Assembly: GCA_017512985.1 (NCBI GenBank)
Contig: JAFWEJ010000006.1
Location: forward strand, 97,980-161,979
Direction: 5' to 3'
Origin: Clostridia bacterium
GTDB taxonomy: Bacteria > Bacillota > Clostridia > Christensenellales > Aristaeellaceae
Length of the DNA: 64,000 bases
Of the stretch, positions 7,805-17,307 are shown in pieces; the first letter of the stretch is position 1; each line of letters opens with the position of its first letter. The position numbers and the translations under genes were made by a program. Under the pieces are notes generated by a model. The model was not told the DNA's origin and did no database searches. It saw only the letters and a program-made list of their open reading frames with translations.

Positions 7805-10099
7805 ATGAAGAAGGCACTTACCCCCATCCTGGCTGTCGTGGCAGTCATCGCGATCGTTGTTGCGTGCGTTTTCGGCGCGCAGAACGGGAGCAACAAATCC
7901 AAACTGGATGAGACGACCGCCGCGCTGAACGCGGCAAACGACAGCGTCAAGACGCTCGAGGATGAAAAAGCCAAACTGTCCGCCGACCTGGAAGCAGCGA
8001 AAGCGGACCTGGAGGCCAAGGCATCCGAGCTGGAGACCAAAGTATCCGAGCTGACCGCCAAAGCCGGTGAGTTCGACACGGCCAAGGCAGACCTGGAAGC
8101 CAAGGTGGCTGAACTGGAGCAGAAGCTGACAAAAACCGAGCGCGCGCTGACCGCCGCGAAGAGCAACGCCTACATCATGTTCGCCAGCGCGGACTGGTCC
8201 GTTTCCAACTGGGGCACCGCCGACAGCGACGACGACACCGTGAAAGTGACCCCCGCCGCGGTTTCCGGCCCCGGGGACTACACCGTCGGCCTTGAGTTCG
8301 CGCAGCCGGTTTCCGGCCTGGCCTTCACCGCGCTGGGCGTGAAGAACGGCGAGATCGACTTCCCCGGATACTACCTGCGTGTGAACGAGATCCGCATCAA
8401 CGGCGAAAAGATCAGCTGGCTGGAAGACAAAATCGGCTACACCTCTTCCGACGACGGAAAAGAGACCCGCGTCAACATCTACAACGAATGGGTTTCCGAA
8501 CTGCCCGCCGACGCCCGCGTATGGAACGGCGACAAGGCCCATGCCGCGCCTGTGTTCGTGGACAAGGCCGCCTTTGACGCGGTGAAGACCTACGAAGTGG
8601 ATTTCACCGTGTTTGACGGTCCCACCGATTACGCCTACATCATGTATGCCAACGCTGACTGGACCGCCTCCAACTGGGGCATCACGGACAGCGAGGACGG
8701 CAATGTGAAAGTAACGGCTCCCGAAATCCGGGGCGCCGGGGACTACACCACCAGCATTGAATTCGCGACGCCGGCCGCCGGCCTGGCCTTCACCGCCCTG
8801 GGCGTTGTGAACGGCGAAATTTCCTTCCCCGGCTGGTACCTGACCATCAGGGAAATCCGCGTCAACGGCGAGAAGATCGATTTCCTGGCCGACAAGAAAG
8901 GCTACACCTCTTCTGACGAAGGCATCACCACCCGCGTAAACCTGTACAACGAATGGGTGAGCGAAGTGCCCGGCGACGCCCGAAGCCTGGACGGCGACCT
9001 CGCGAACGCTTCCCCGATCGTTGTGGACAAGGCCGCGTTCGAATCCGTAAGCAAGTTCGAGATCGACTTCAATTACAGCCCGATCTCCGCCTACATCATG
9101 TACGCCAACGCCGACTGGTCCGTCTCCAACTGGGGCTACACCAGCACGGACGCCGTGAAGGTCGCGCCCGCGACCCTGCTGGGCGAAGGCAGCTACACCA
9201 CCTCCCTTGAGTTTGCCGAACCCGCGGAAGGCCTGGCCTTCACCGCCCTGGGCATCAAGAACGGCGAGCAGGTGCTGCCCGGCTGGATCATCCGGATTGA
9301 CAGCATCAGGCTGAACGACAGCGAAGAGAACATCCTCAAGGGTATTCCCTACACCTCCTCCGACGATGAGAAGGAAACCCGCTCCAACATCTACAACGAA
9401 TGGGTCACTGACCTCCCGAAGGACGCCCGGACCGAATCCGGCAACCTGGACAACGCTTCCCCTGTGGTGGTTGACAAGGCCCTGTTCACCGGCGTCAAAA
9501 AGATGACCGTGGACTTCACACTGATCAAGGGCAGGGAAGTTGCCGCTGCCGCCGCCGACGAGAACGCGCTGACCCGTGAAAAGTGGGACGAGCTGAAGGC
9601 CAACGGCTTCAATGCCTACATCGGTGTGCAGAGCACGAGCTACATCTTCCGGAACACCTGGGACGAGGCGAAGTACGGCCGTGATTCCCAGGACAACCCC
9701 GAATGCTTCGGACAGCTGACCGGCTGGGATGCAGACAACAATAAGGTCAACTATGGCGGCACCTTTGCGGACACGAAGGTGACGGACAAGGGTGAATACA
9801 CCGTGTCCCTGACCACCGGCGAAATGGGTTTCGGCTCGGACGAGACCTTCCGGATGCTGTTCGTTTCCACGGAGATTCCCTCGGCCGCGATTACCCAGGG
9901 TTACACGAAGATCGACAACGTGCGGGTCAAGATCGGCAATGCCGCAACCCAGACCTATACGGATGTGGATACCTCCGGAGACTACGCGCGGATCATCCTG
10001 ATCGATGAGTACAACCGCGGCGAGGCGCCTTTCGGTTATACCGTTCCCGGAGCTGACAGCACCATTACCGTCAACTTCGAAGTGACTGAATGGCAGTAA
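7805..10099 (+). CDS. Membrane-anchored coiled-coil protein with repeated carbohydrate-binding-like modules
   Basis: 764 residues behind GGAGGAG. Residues 7-25 are a hydrophobic anchor; 35-118 form a heptad-rich coiled coil (repeats of LEAKxxELExK). Three close repeats of about 153 residues begin at residues 122, 277 and 429, each opening AYIM(F/Y)A(S/N)ADW and containing GDYT, LAFTALG.KNGE, YTSSD and YNEWV. A fourth, diverged copy covers about 604-764. A related module forms the C-terminus of the GH5 endoglucanase in the same locus. The layout suggests a surface-exposed beta-sandwich array held away from the membrane by a stalk, capturing beta-glucan for the neighbouring transporter. Binding is inferred and the module family was not identified. 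Confidence 0.8.
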   Translation: MKKALTPILAVVAVIAIVVACVFGAQNGSNKSKLDETTAALNAANDSVKTLEDEKAKLSADLEAAKADLEAKASELETKVSELTAKAGEFDTAKADLEAKVAELEQKLTKTERALTAAKSNAYIMFASADWSVSNWGTADSDDDTVKVTPAAVSGPGDYTVGLEFAQPVSGLAFTALGVKNGEIDFPGYYLRVNEIRINGEKISWLEDKIGYTSSDDGKETRVNIYNEWVSELPADARVWNGDKAHAAPVFVDKAAFDAVKTYEVDFTVFDGPTDYAYIMYANADWTASNWGITDSEDGNVKVTAPEIRGAGDYTTSIEFATPAAGLAFTALGVVNGEISFPGWYLTIREIRVNGEKIDFLADKKGYTSSDEGITTRVNLYNEWVSEVPGDARSLDGDLANASPIVVDKAAFESVSKFEIDFNYSPISAYIMYANADWSVSNWGYTSTDAVKVAPATLLGEGSYTTSLEFAEPAEGLAFTALGIKNGEQVLPGWIIRIDSIRLNDSEENILKGIPYTSSDDEKETRSNIYNEWVTDLPKDARTESGNLDNASPVVVDKALFTGVKKMTVDFTLIKGREVAAAAADENALTREKWDELKANGFNAYIGVQSTSYIFRNTWDEAKYGRDSQDNPECFGQLTGWDADNNKVNYGGTFADTKVTDKGEYTVSLTTGEMGFGSDETFRMLFVSTEIPSAAITQGYTKIDNVRVKIGNAATQTYTDVDTSGDYARIILIDEYNRGEAPFGYTVPGADSTITVNFEVTEWQ
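8168..9550 (+). repeat. Three tandem intragenic repeats of about 460 bp
   Basis: Repeat units begin at 8168, 8633 and 9089, encoding modules of 155, 152 and about 155 residues. Conserved stretches include the ADW opening, LAFTALG and YNEWV. A fourth, much diverged unit starts near 9614. Confidence 0.85.
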
Positions 10100-10111
10100 T
10101 TTTCCTCCTTC

Positions 10112-10140
10112 GGCGGCGCCGATCCCGGACCGGCGCCGCC
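10112..10140 (+). terminator. GC-rich hairpin between module protein and permease genes
   Basis: 10-bp stem GGCGGCGCCG / CGGCGCCGCC with a 9-nt loop, followed by CCTTTA, not by a U-tract. It is better read as an mRNA-stabilising or partial-termination hairpin that sets different expression levels for the abundant surface protein and the permeases. Confidence 0.5.
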
Positions 10141-10169
10141 CCTTTATCTGACTGAAATGAGGCAGACCT

Positions 10170-11696
10170 ATGACTGAAAAAAGCACCCGGAAACGCCTGG
10201 CTCCGGCCGACCAGACCGGGCCGGAACGCGTGTCCCTCTGGTGCCTGCGCACCACCGCGATCCTGGTGTTGCTGATGATTTTCTTCCCGCCGTTCAATCC
10301 GGGAAGGATCTCCACGCAGATCAGCGGCAACCTGACCCTGCTGACGTCCGCCACCTCTTTTTCCACGGTGACGACCAAGCTCAGCGCCTATATGACCAGC
10401 GGCAACCGGTTTGCCCTGCGCGCTTCCGACATGGCTCAGTCCATGGCGGGCTGCGCCATGATCCTGGCCGGTGCGGTGCTGGCCGGCGCCGGCGCCTGTG
10501 TCAGCCTCGGCAACCGGAAGATGCGCCGCATCGCGGTGTTCTTTCCGCTGGCGGGCGGCGCCCTGATCCTGGGCGGTCTGGGAGTGAACCGCGCGGCGTA
10601 CCGGCAGATTGCTGATTTTGTGAACAGTATGGACCTGCCTGCTTCCCATATTGAGGAACACCTGCGGAACCTGTCCCTGCAGTGGCCGGAATTCGCGAAC
10701 ACGGCCTGGGCTGCCGGCGGTGTGCTGCTGCTGGCGGGCGGACTGGCTGCCGCCGTGTTTGCCTGGAAGAAGAAATGCCCGGAAGCGCGGCCCGAGATGG
10801 AAGAGAAATACAAGCTCTTCATCATGTTCCTGCCGGTACTGATCCTGTCCTTTGTGTTTGCCTACCTGCCTATTTACGGATGGCGGTACGCGTTTTATGA
10901 CGCGAAGGCCGGGGACGAACTGACAAAGGAAATCTTTGTCGGGTTCAGCAACTTCTCCATGCTGATCAACGATCCGGGCTTCTCCGCGAAAATCCTGCAG
11001 GTGCTGCGCAACACCCTGATCATGAGCGGCCTGGGCATTGCCACAAGCTGGCTGCCCATCGCGTTCGCGATCCTGCTGGCAGAGATCAGGTCCTCGAAAT
11101 TCCAGCGCACGGTTCAGACGCTGACCACCATTCCCAACTTCCTGAGCTGGGTGCTGGTCTATGCCGTCGCGCTTTCTATCTTTGCCGCGGACGGCTTGGT
11201 CAATAACCTGACCAGCCTGATCAGCGGGGTCGGGTTTACCCGAGTGGACTACCTGGCCAGCGCGGACGCGACCTGGATCAAGATGCTGCTGTGGGGTACC
11301 TGGAAGGGCCTGGGCTGGAGCGCCATCATCTATGTGGCCGGCATTGCGGGCATCGACCAGCAGCTCTATGAGGCGGCCCGGGTGGACGGGGCAAACCGCT
11401 TCCGCTGCATCTGGCACATTACCGTGCCGGGCCTGATGCCAACCTATATGGTCATGCTGCTTATGAGCGTAGCCGGTATCCTGAGCAACGGAATGGAACA
11501 ATACCTGGTTTTCTCCAATCCGTACAACGGGGATTTTATCCAGGTGCTTGACCTGTATGTCTATAACCTGGGCATCGGAAACAGCCAGCTTTCGGTGTCC
11601 ACGGTGATCGGTATTCTCAAGTCGGTCATCGCGGTGATCCTGCTCTTTGGCGCGAACGGCATCTCCAAGGCCGTGCGCGGCGAGAGCATCATATAA
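10170..11696 (+). CDS. Sugar ABC transporter permease (LplB type) with N-terminal membrane extension
   Basis: 508 residues. From about residue 210 it is a normal LplB/UgpA-type permease: FLPVLILSFVFAYLPIYGW start, EAA loop EAARVDGANRFRCIWHITVPGL, and C-terminal SNPYNGDFIQVLDLYVY. The first 209 residues are extra and contain about four hydrophobic segments (near 25-40, 90-110, 120-136, 178-196) with a 50-residue extracytoplasmic stretch after the first. Family members are normally about 300 residues. It pairs with the next permease and the downstream binding protein as a CUT1-type oligosaccharide importer. No ATPase is encoded here, so a shared MsmK-like ATPase is likely. Confidence 0.9.
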   Translation: MTEKSTRKRLAPADQTGPERVSLWCLRTTAILVLLMIFFPPFNPGRISTQISGNLTLLTSATSFSTVTTKLSAYMTSGNRFALRASDMAQSMAGCAMILAGAVLAGAGACVSLGNRKMRRIAVFFPLAGGALILGGLGVNRAAYRQIADFVNSMDLPASHIEEHLRNLSLQWPEFANTAWAAGGVLLLAGGLAAAVFAWKKKCPEARPEMEEKYKLFIMFLPVLILSFVFAYLPIYGWRYAFYDAKAGDELTKEIFVGFSNFSMLINDPGFSAKILQVLRNTLIMSGLGIATSWLPIAFAILLAEIRSSKFQRTVQTLTTIPNFLSWVLVYAVALSIFAADGLVNNLTSLISGVGFTRVDYLASADATWIKMLLWGTWKGLGWSAIIYVAGIAGIDQQLYEAARVDGANRFRCIWHITVPGLMPTYMVMLLMSVAGILSNGMEQYLVFSNPYNGDFIQVLDLYVYNLGIGNSQLSVSTVIGILKSVIAVILLFGANGISKAVRGESII

Positions 11697-11708
11697 GGGG
11701 GTGCGCCT

Positions 11709-13562
11709 GTGGAAGAGAGAAAAGGATTCCTGTCCAAGCGCATCCGCCTGAAGCTGTGGCAGAAGCTGCTGCTGATCGCGGGCTGCACCGCGCTGTGCGC
11801 CCTGCTTGCCTTGGTTTACTGTGAAAAGATCGCGGCGCCTGTTTATTCCAGTACCGTCCGGACCCAGCTGCGGATTGCGGATACGGATTCGTTGACCGCC
11901 TCCGGGGATCCTTCCCTGACGGTGGAGGCGCTGGATATTCCGGCCGGACTTCGGGACGAGCTGGCGGCGGTCGGCAGCAAGAACAAGGGGCTGTTCTACC
12001 GGAACATCACCGACGAGATCCAGCAGGCTACGGGTGAACTGATCAAGCCCAAGGACCTGAAAAACATGATCAGCGTCTCGGCGGATGAGACGGATGAAAG
12101 CCGCCGCACCGTGCTGATCACCGTCAAAAACAGCGACACGGACAAGGCTGCCCTGATCAGCGCGGCGGCCGCGAACCAGTTCGGAACGCTGGTGTTCGGC
12201 GCGCCCGCGCAGCCAGACCAGGCGGAGATCACGGACGAGGCGCGGGACGGGAACGTCCGCACGGTCACCTTCCGGGTCACGGAGACAGCCGCCGCACTCC
12301 TGCCGGAGAAATTCCTGGGCAGGACGCTGGACCTGGTGACGCCGGTCCGGAACCTGCTGGCGGACGACGTGTTCTGCGCGAAGATTGCGGAGCGGGCAGG
12401 CGTCCGGGCGTCCGGCAGCGAGGTGCGCAAGTCTGTGGGCATGGCCACAACCGCGGATCCGTTCGTCATGACGCTGACGGCGGTGTGGAAGGATGAGGAA
12501 GAAGCCCGGAAGCTGGCCACCGCCGAGGGTGAACAGATTGCGGCCGAACTTTTCGGCGGCAGCTTCGAACCCTGGCAGGCGGAGGTGGATGAACCGACCG
12601 CTGTCAGCGAGAACGTGAAGACCTGGCCGAATACGGCACTGATCACTGCGTTCGTTGCACTGGCCGCTTTGGCCGTCAGTTTCGCCCTGTTTTCCCAACA
12701 GCCGCTGTTTGACACCTGCGTCGTGATCTTCTTTGTCCTGTTCACATTCATCTGCGTGTTCCCGTTCTATTACCTGTTTATCAACACGATTTCAGACAAC
12801 AACCTGGTCGCCGGCGGCCAGATCAACTTCCTGCCGCAGGGTATCCATTTCAAAAACTATGAACGGATCCTGGGGCAGGAGGAACTGAAGGACGCGCTGA
12901 TCGTGACGGTCAGCCGCACGGTCCTGGGCACGGCGCTGATGGTGCTGACATCCGCCTGGGCGGGTTACCTGGTCACCAAGCGCAAGATGTGGCACCGGAG
13001 CTTCTGGTACCGGGCATTGGTCGTGACCATGTATTTCAACGCCGGCCTGATTCCCTGGTACACCAATATGCTGATGCTGGGACTGACCGGGAATTTCCTG
13101 GCCTATATTATCCCGGGCATGGTGGCGCCTTACAACATCATCCTGGTCAAGACCTATATCGAGTCCATTCCCGGATCGCTGGAGGAAAGCGCGATCATTG
13201 ACGGCGCGTCCACCTTCAAGGTCTTCCTGAAGATCATCCTGCCGCTGTCGATCCCGATCCTGGCGACCATCTCGATCTTTGGCGCCGTGGGAAACTGGAA
13301 TTCCTTCCAGGATTCGCTGCTGCTGATGAGCTCCACCCCAAAGCTTTATACCCTGCAGCACCGGCTGTATATCTACCTGAACCAGACCACCAGCATCAAT
13401 ACCGAGCAGATTTCCGAGCAGATGGCCCAGAACCTGCTGAACAACGGGGTCACGACGAAGTACACAATCGCCATGATCACAATTATCCCGATCCTGCTGG
13501 TATATCCTTTCATGCAGCGGTACTTCGTCAAAGGGATCATGTTAGGAGCAGTTAAAGGATAA
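11709..13562 (+). CDS. Sugar ABC transporter permease (YtcP/AraQ type) with N-terminal Wzz-like extension
   Basis: 617 residues from a GTG start behind GGGGGTG. From about residue 330 it is a standard CUT1 permease (PFYYLFINTISDNN, EAA loop EESAIIDGASTFKVFLKIILPLSIPI, C-terminal PFMQRYFVKGIMLGAVKG). The N-terminal third has a helix at 17-41, an extracytoplasmic domain of about 265 residues and a second helix at about 308-328. This TM-domain-TM topology recalls Wzz/YveK polysaccharide co-polymerases (the start VYCEKIAAPVYSSTVRTQLRI fits), but the similarity is by eye only. Normal family length is about 290, so this is a fusion. Confidence 0.9.
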   Translation: MEERKGFLSKRIRLKLWQKLLLIAGCTALCALLALVYCEKIAAPVYSSTVRTQLRIADTDSLTASGDPSLTVEALDIPAGLRDELAAVGSKNKGLFYRNITDEIQQATGELIKPKDLKNMISVSADETDESRRTVLITVKNSDTDKAALISAAAANQFGTLVFGAPAQPDQAEITDEARDGNVRTVTFRVTETAAALLPEKFLGRTLDLVTPVRNLLADDVFCAKIAERAGVRASGSEVRKSVGMATTADPFVMTLTAVWKDEEEARKLATAEGEQIAAELFGGSFEPWQAEVDEPTAVSENVKTWPNTALITAFVALAALAVSFALFSQQPLFDTCVVIFFVLFTFICVFPFYYLFINTISDNNLVAGGQINFLPQGIHFKNYERILGQEELKDALIVTVSRTVLGTALMVLTSAWAGYLVTKRKMWHRSFWYRALVVTMYFNAGLIPWYTNMLMLGLTGNFLAYIIPGMVAPYNIILVKTYIESIPGSLEESAIIDGASTFKVFLKIILPLSIPILATISIFGAVGNWNSFQDSLLLMSSTPKLYTLQHRLYIYLNQTTSINTEQISEQMAQNLLNNGVTTKYTIAMITIIPILLVYPFMQRYFVKGIMLGAVKG

Positions 13563-13596
13563 TCAATTCATAATTCATAATTGGGAGGAAGAAAAC

Positions 13597-15339
13597 ATGA
13601 AGAAACTGATCGCGATGATGATGTGCCTGGTTATGCTGCTGGCAGCGATGCCGGGCCTGGCGGAAGAAGCGGCGGCGGAACCGGAAGAAGGCATCATCCG
13701 GCTGGACGTTTACAGCCAGCTTGCCAACTTCTCCGGTATCCAGCAAGGCTGGGGCGCTACGCTGCTGAAGGACAAGTTCGGTGTGGAGATCAACATCATC
13801 CCGGAACAGGACGGCACCTACGCCACCCGGATGGAGGCAGGCAATCTGGGCGATATCGTCGTCTGGGGAGCCAACGGCGACGACTACAAAAACGCGGTTG
13901 CCAAGGGCATGCTGCTGGACTGGGAACAGTTTGACCTGGGGAAGACCTATGCGCCATATATCATGGAGCATTATACCGACGCACTGGAGAGCAACCGGAA
14001 GATCAGCGGCGATGACAAGATCCACGGCTTCGGTTTCAATGTCGCTTTCAGCGCGGATAGCCACCAGTCTTTCTTCTATACCTGGGACGTGCGCTGGGAC
14101 CTGTATAAGGAACTGGGTTATCCGGAAGTGAATTCCCTGGACGACCTGCTGGACCTGTTTGTACAGATGAAGGAGATCTGTCCGAAGGACGAGGTCGGCA
14201 ATGAGACTTACGCCCTGAGTTCCTGGCCGGACTGGGACGTGAACATGGTCATGTATGTGAAGGCACTGGGAACGGCTTTCTACGGCTATGACGAGCTGGG
14301 TTTCGGACATTACAACCCGGAGAACGGCGAGTTCCTGTCCTGCCTGGACGACGACGGCGTCTATATGGAATGCCTGCGGTTCTTCAACAAGCTCTACCGC
14401 GCAGGCCTGCTGGATCCCAACTCCTCCAGCAACACCTACGACAAGATGAGTGAAAAGCTTAAAAACGCCGGCACATTCTGGTCCATTTTCAACTATGCGG
14501 GATCCATGGCCTTCAATACCGACAAGCACCTGTCCGAGGGTAAATATATGTATACCCTGGTACCGGGGGACGCGACGCCCATAGTATACGGCCTGGGTTC
14601 CACCGGCGGTATCCGGGTCTGGTCCATCGGCAATTACACCAAGTATCCGGAAAAGTGCCTGGAGATCCTGGACTGGCTGGCCTCCCCGGAAGGCTCCATG
14701 ACCGCCTGGTACGGACCGAAGGGCCTGACCTGGGACTATGACGAGAACAAGGGGATGTATTTCACGGAGCTGGGGAAGCAGACCTCCGCGGACAGCACCT
14801 TCAATATGGCGGGCATCGAGTGGACGTCCCCCTATACCGGGAAGACCTATACCCTCAGCGGTACCTATAACGACGGCAGCATCCAGATCAACAACACTAC
14901 CCTGTGCAAGGACATGATCAACCCGGACGGCAACGGACTCGAGACCTTCAACAAGGATACATGGGCATCCGTGGCAACAGCGGTAACATACCCGATCCAG
15001 GAGGACTGGCGGGAGAAAAACAACGCAGTGCTGGCGGACGACTATATGGAGAACCGTGTGGATGAATACGGCGACCAGAAATATGTCGTGATGCCGGACA
15101 TCCCGTATTCCGCGACGCCCCAGTCCTCTGAACTGGCACTGAAGTGGAAGAACTGCGCCAAAACAATCCGGGATTATTCCTGGCGGGCGATTTACGCCAA
15201 GGCGGACGCGGAATTTGATTTCCACGTCAGAGAGATGAAAAAACTCTGTGACCAGTACGGTTACGCGGAGTGCGTGGAATGGTGCAAAGGGGAGGCTGCC
15301 CAGATGTGGGAGCTGACGCAGCAGCTGAAGGGTGAATAA
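13597..15339 (+). CDS. Extracellular solute-binding protein (LplA-like, family 1)
   Basis: 580 residues after GGAGG. The signal peptide ends GLAEE with no lipobox cysteine. The mature protein has the two-lobed fold of large LplA-type oligosaccharide-binding proteins (LLKDKFGVEINIIPEQDG, GDIVVWGANGDDYKNAV, and LEILDWLASPEGSMTAWYGPKGLTW). It would deliver oligosaccharides to the two preceding permeases. Without a lipid anchor, retention may depend on the permease extracytoplasmic domains, which is speculation. A terminator separates it from the GH5 gene. Confidence 0.9.
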   Translation: MKKLIAMMMCLVMLLAAMPGLAEEAAAEPEEGIIRLDVYSQLANFSGIQQGWGATLLKDKFGVEINIIPEQDGTYATRMEAGNLGDIVVWGANGDDYKNAVAKGMLLDWEQFDLGKTYAPYIMEHYTDALESNRKISGDDKIHGFGFNVAFSADSHQSFFYTWDVRWDLYKELGYPEVNSLDDLLDLFVQMKEICPKDEVGNETYALSSWPDWDVNMVMYVKALGTAFYGYDELGFGHYNPENGEFLSCLDDDGVYMECLRFFNKLYRAGLLDPNSSSNTYDKMSEKLKNAGTFWSIFNYAGSMAFNTDKHLSEGKYMYTLVPGDATPIVYGLGSTGGIRVWSIGNYTKYPEKCLEILDWLASPEGSMTAWYGPKGLTWDYDENKGMYFTELGKQTSADSTFNMAGIEWTSPYTGKTYTLSGTYNDGSIQINNTTLCKDMINPDGNGLETFNKDTWASVATAVTYPIQEDWREKNNAVLADDYMENRVDEYGDQKYVVMPDIPYSATPQSSELALKWKNCAKTIRDYSWRAIYAKADAEFDFHVREMKKLCDQYGYAECVEWCKGEAAQMWELTQQLKGE

Positions 15340-15361
15340 GCGAATCACTGAATATCAGGAA

Positions 15362-15398
15362 ACGGCGTGTCCCGGGTTTGCCGGAGCACGCCGTTTTT
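15362..15398 (+). terminator. Intrinsic terminator between binding protein and endoglucanase
   Basis: 8-bp stem ACGGCGTG / CACGCCGT, with an additional CCGG/CCGG pairing inside the loop, then TTTTT. It lies 15 nt before the GH5 start, so the endoglucanase is probably expressed by read-through at a lower level. Confidence 0.85.
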
Positions 15399-15412
15399 CA
15401 GAAGGAGAAGCA

Positions 15413-17185
15413 ATGAAAAGAATCATCATGATCATGCTGGTGCTGCTGGCCGCGGCGCTGTGCGGTGCCGCGTCGGCCGAGGAAGCGCCGGCGGACGCCC
15501 TGGAGATGAGCCGGCGTATGGGGAACGGCATCAACCTGGGCAATACCATGGAAGCCTGCAATAACGGCAAACTGGGCGGCAATACGACGGACAATCCGAA
15601 GTTTTATGAAACCTTCTGGGGCCAGCCGGTGACTACACCGGAGATGCTGCGGGCTATGAAGGACTGCGGTTTTGACACAATCCGGATCCCGGTCGCCTGG
15701 ATGACCAACGCGACGCACCTGGACAAGGGGGATTTTACGATCTCCGAAGCGTACATGGAACGGGTGGAAGAGATCGTGAATTACGCATTGGACGCCGGCA
15801 TGATCGTGATCATCAACGACCACTGGGACGGCGGATGGTGGGGCATGTTCGGATCGGACACCGAGGCGACCCGGAACCTGGCCATGGAAGCCTATACCGG
15901 CATGTGGAAGCAGCTGGCGGAACGGTTCGGCAAGTATGGCTGGCAGCTGGTTTTTGAGAGCGCCAACGAGGAGCTCGGCACCGGGTTTGACGAAAACAGC
16001 CCGCTTTATTGCGACGATTCGCTTGCGCACACGATGCCGGAGAGTGAGCGCTATGCCCTGGCCAACCGGATCAACCAGGTGTTTGTGGACACCGTGCGGG
16101 CGTCCGGCGGGAACAACGCGGACCGGTTCCTGCTGATTGCGGGATACAGAACGGATATCAGCAAAACCTGCGATATGCGCTTCGAAATGCCGAAGGATCC
16201 CGCGGCAGGCAGGCTCCTGGTCTCCGTGCACTATTACAGTCCCTGGAGCTACTGCGGGGCAAGTACTGCGAAGAGTGCGACCCTGTGGGGAAAGCAGGCT
16301 GATTATGAGGCGATGTATGCCGACCTGGGCCGGCTGAAACGGTTTACCGCCGCCGGATACGGCGTGGTAATCGGCGAATACGGCGCGCTGCCCGGCAGCG
16401 ACGGCGTGATGAAAAAGAATGCGCCGGCCTATCACGAAGCCTTCCTGAACTGCTGCGACGCGCTGGACCTGGGAAACTGCCTGTGGGACTGCAGCGGATT
16501 CTTTGTCCGGAAACAGCTGATAATCGTTGAAGAAGAGATGGCGGCAGTCTATGCGGGACGGAACGCGGCTTCCGAATCGGGCCGTGATTACGCGGAGATC
16601 GCGGCAGCCGGGAAGGCTGCCCTGGACGCGATGACCGCCGCGGCGCCGGAATCCCTGGTGGAAAACGCGCTGAACGCGGACGCGGACAGCTGCGTTGCCT
16701 GGATCATGTTCAGCGGCGGGGACTGGACGATGAGCTACAGCGTGGGCGATGTCTATACACCGGATTCCATGACGCCCGGGATCGTGCCGACCGACGCGGA
16801 GATCACCGGCGCCGGGACCTATACCGTGGCGCTGGACTTTACCGGCACCGAAACGGGATACGCGTCCAACACGGCTTTCAGCGCGATCGGGATCTCCAAC
16901 GGGGAACAGAAATATCCGGGCTACTGTATTTTCTTCACGGAAGTGATCATCAACGGGGAACCCGTGAGGCTGAAGGGCCGGAATTACACCTGCTCGGACG
17001 ACGGAAAGTGCACAAGGAGCAACCTGTATAACGAATGGGTGGATATAAAAACCGCCCGCAGCGGGGCACGGGTGCTGGTCGGCGACCTGACCGGGATCTC
17101 GGCAACAATCCTGGACCGCGGCCTGGAAGCCATGCAGAAGATCCGCACCATTGAGATTACCTTCCGGTATGAGCCCAGGAAATAA
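15413..17185 (+). CDS. GH5 endoglucanase with C-terminal carbohydrate-binding-like module
   Basis: 590 residues; start chosen at the ATG behind AGAAGGAG that opens a signal peptide (cleavage after ASA). Residues about 25-385 are a GH5 (subfamily 4-like) catalytic barrel: MGNGINLGNTMEA at the start, general acid/base E186 in ESANEE and nucleophile E322 in IGEYGALPG. It should cleave internal beta-1,4-glucan or xyloglucan bonds outside the cell. Residues about 425-590 (WIMFSGGDW, GTYTVALDF, YTCSDDGK, YNEWV) match the repeated module of the anchored protein at 7805-10099. It is the last gene of the locus. Confidence 0.93.
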   Translation: MKRIIMIMLVLLAAALCGAASAEEAPADALEMSRRMGNGINLGNTMEACNNGKLGGNTTDNPKFYETFWGQPVTTPEMLRAMKDCGFDTIRIPVAWMTNATHLDKGDFTISEAYMERVEEIVNYALDAGMIVIINDHWDGGWWGMFGSDTEATRNLAMEAYTGMWKQLAERFGKYGWQLVFESANEELGTGFDENSPLYCDDSLAHTMPESERYALANRINQVFVDTVRASGGNNADRFLLIAGYRTDISKTCDMRFEMPKDPAAGRLLVSVHYYSPWSYCGASTAKSATLWGKQADYEAMYADLGRLKRFTAAGYGVVIGEYGALPGSDGVMKKNAPAYHEAFLNCCDALDLGNCLWDCSGFFVRKQLIIVEEEMAAVYAGRNAASESGRDYAEIAAAGKAALDAMTAAAPESLVENALNADADSCVAWIMFSGGDWTMSYSVGDVYTPDSMTPGIVPTDAEITGAGTYTVALDFTGTETGYASNTAFSAIGISNGEQKYPGYCIFFTEVIINGEPVRLKGRNYTCSDDGKCTRSNLYNEWVDIKTARSGARVLVGDLTGISATILDRGLEAMQKIRTIEITFRYEPRK

Positions 17186-17220
17186 CTGATCCGGCTGCCG
17201 GGATACGGACCTGTAAGCAC

Positions 17221-17249
17221 TTGCGCCGGAAGCTTTTGTCGGTTATGAT
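17221..17249 (+). promoter_or_regulatory. Promoter of the SH3-domain secreted protein gene
   Basis: TTGCGC, 17-nt spacer, TATGAT. Predicted start is about 50 nt before the ATG at 17308. Confidence 0.6.
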
Positions 17250-17307
17250 ACGTTATATGGAAGAAGGGAAAAAACATTCGGGACATAACCGCAGGGAGGC
17301 GTGATTC

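Noticed and set aside
7781-10378. 865-codon minus-strand open frame opposite the module protein
   Set aside because: Shadow of the repeat protein; its apparent repeats mirror the plus-strand repeats.
10071-12698. 875-codon minus-strand open frame opposite the sugar permeases
   Set aside because: Composition of a reverse-strand shadow, with both permeases clearly coded on the plus strand.
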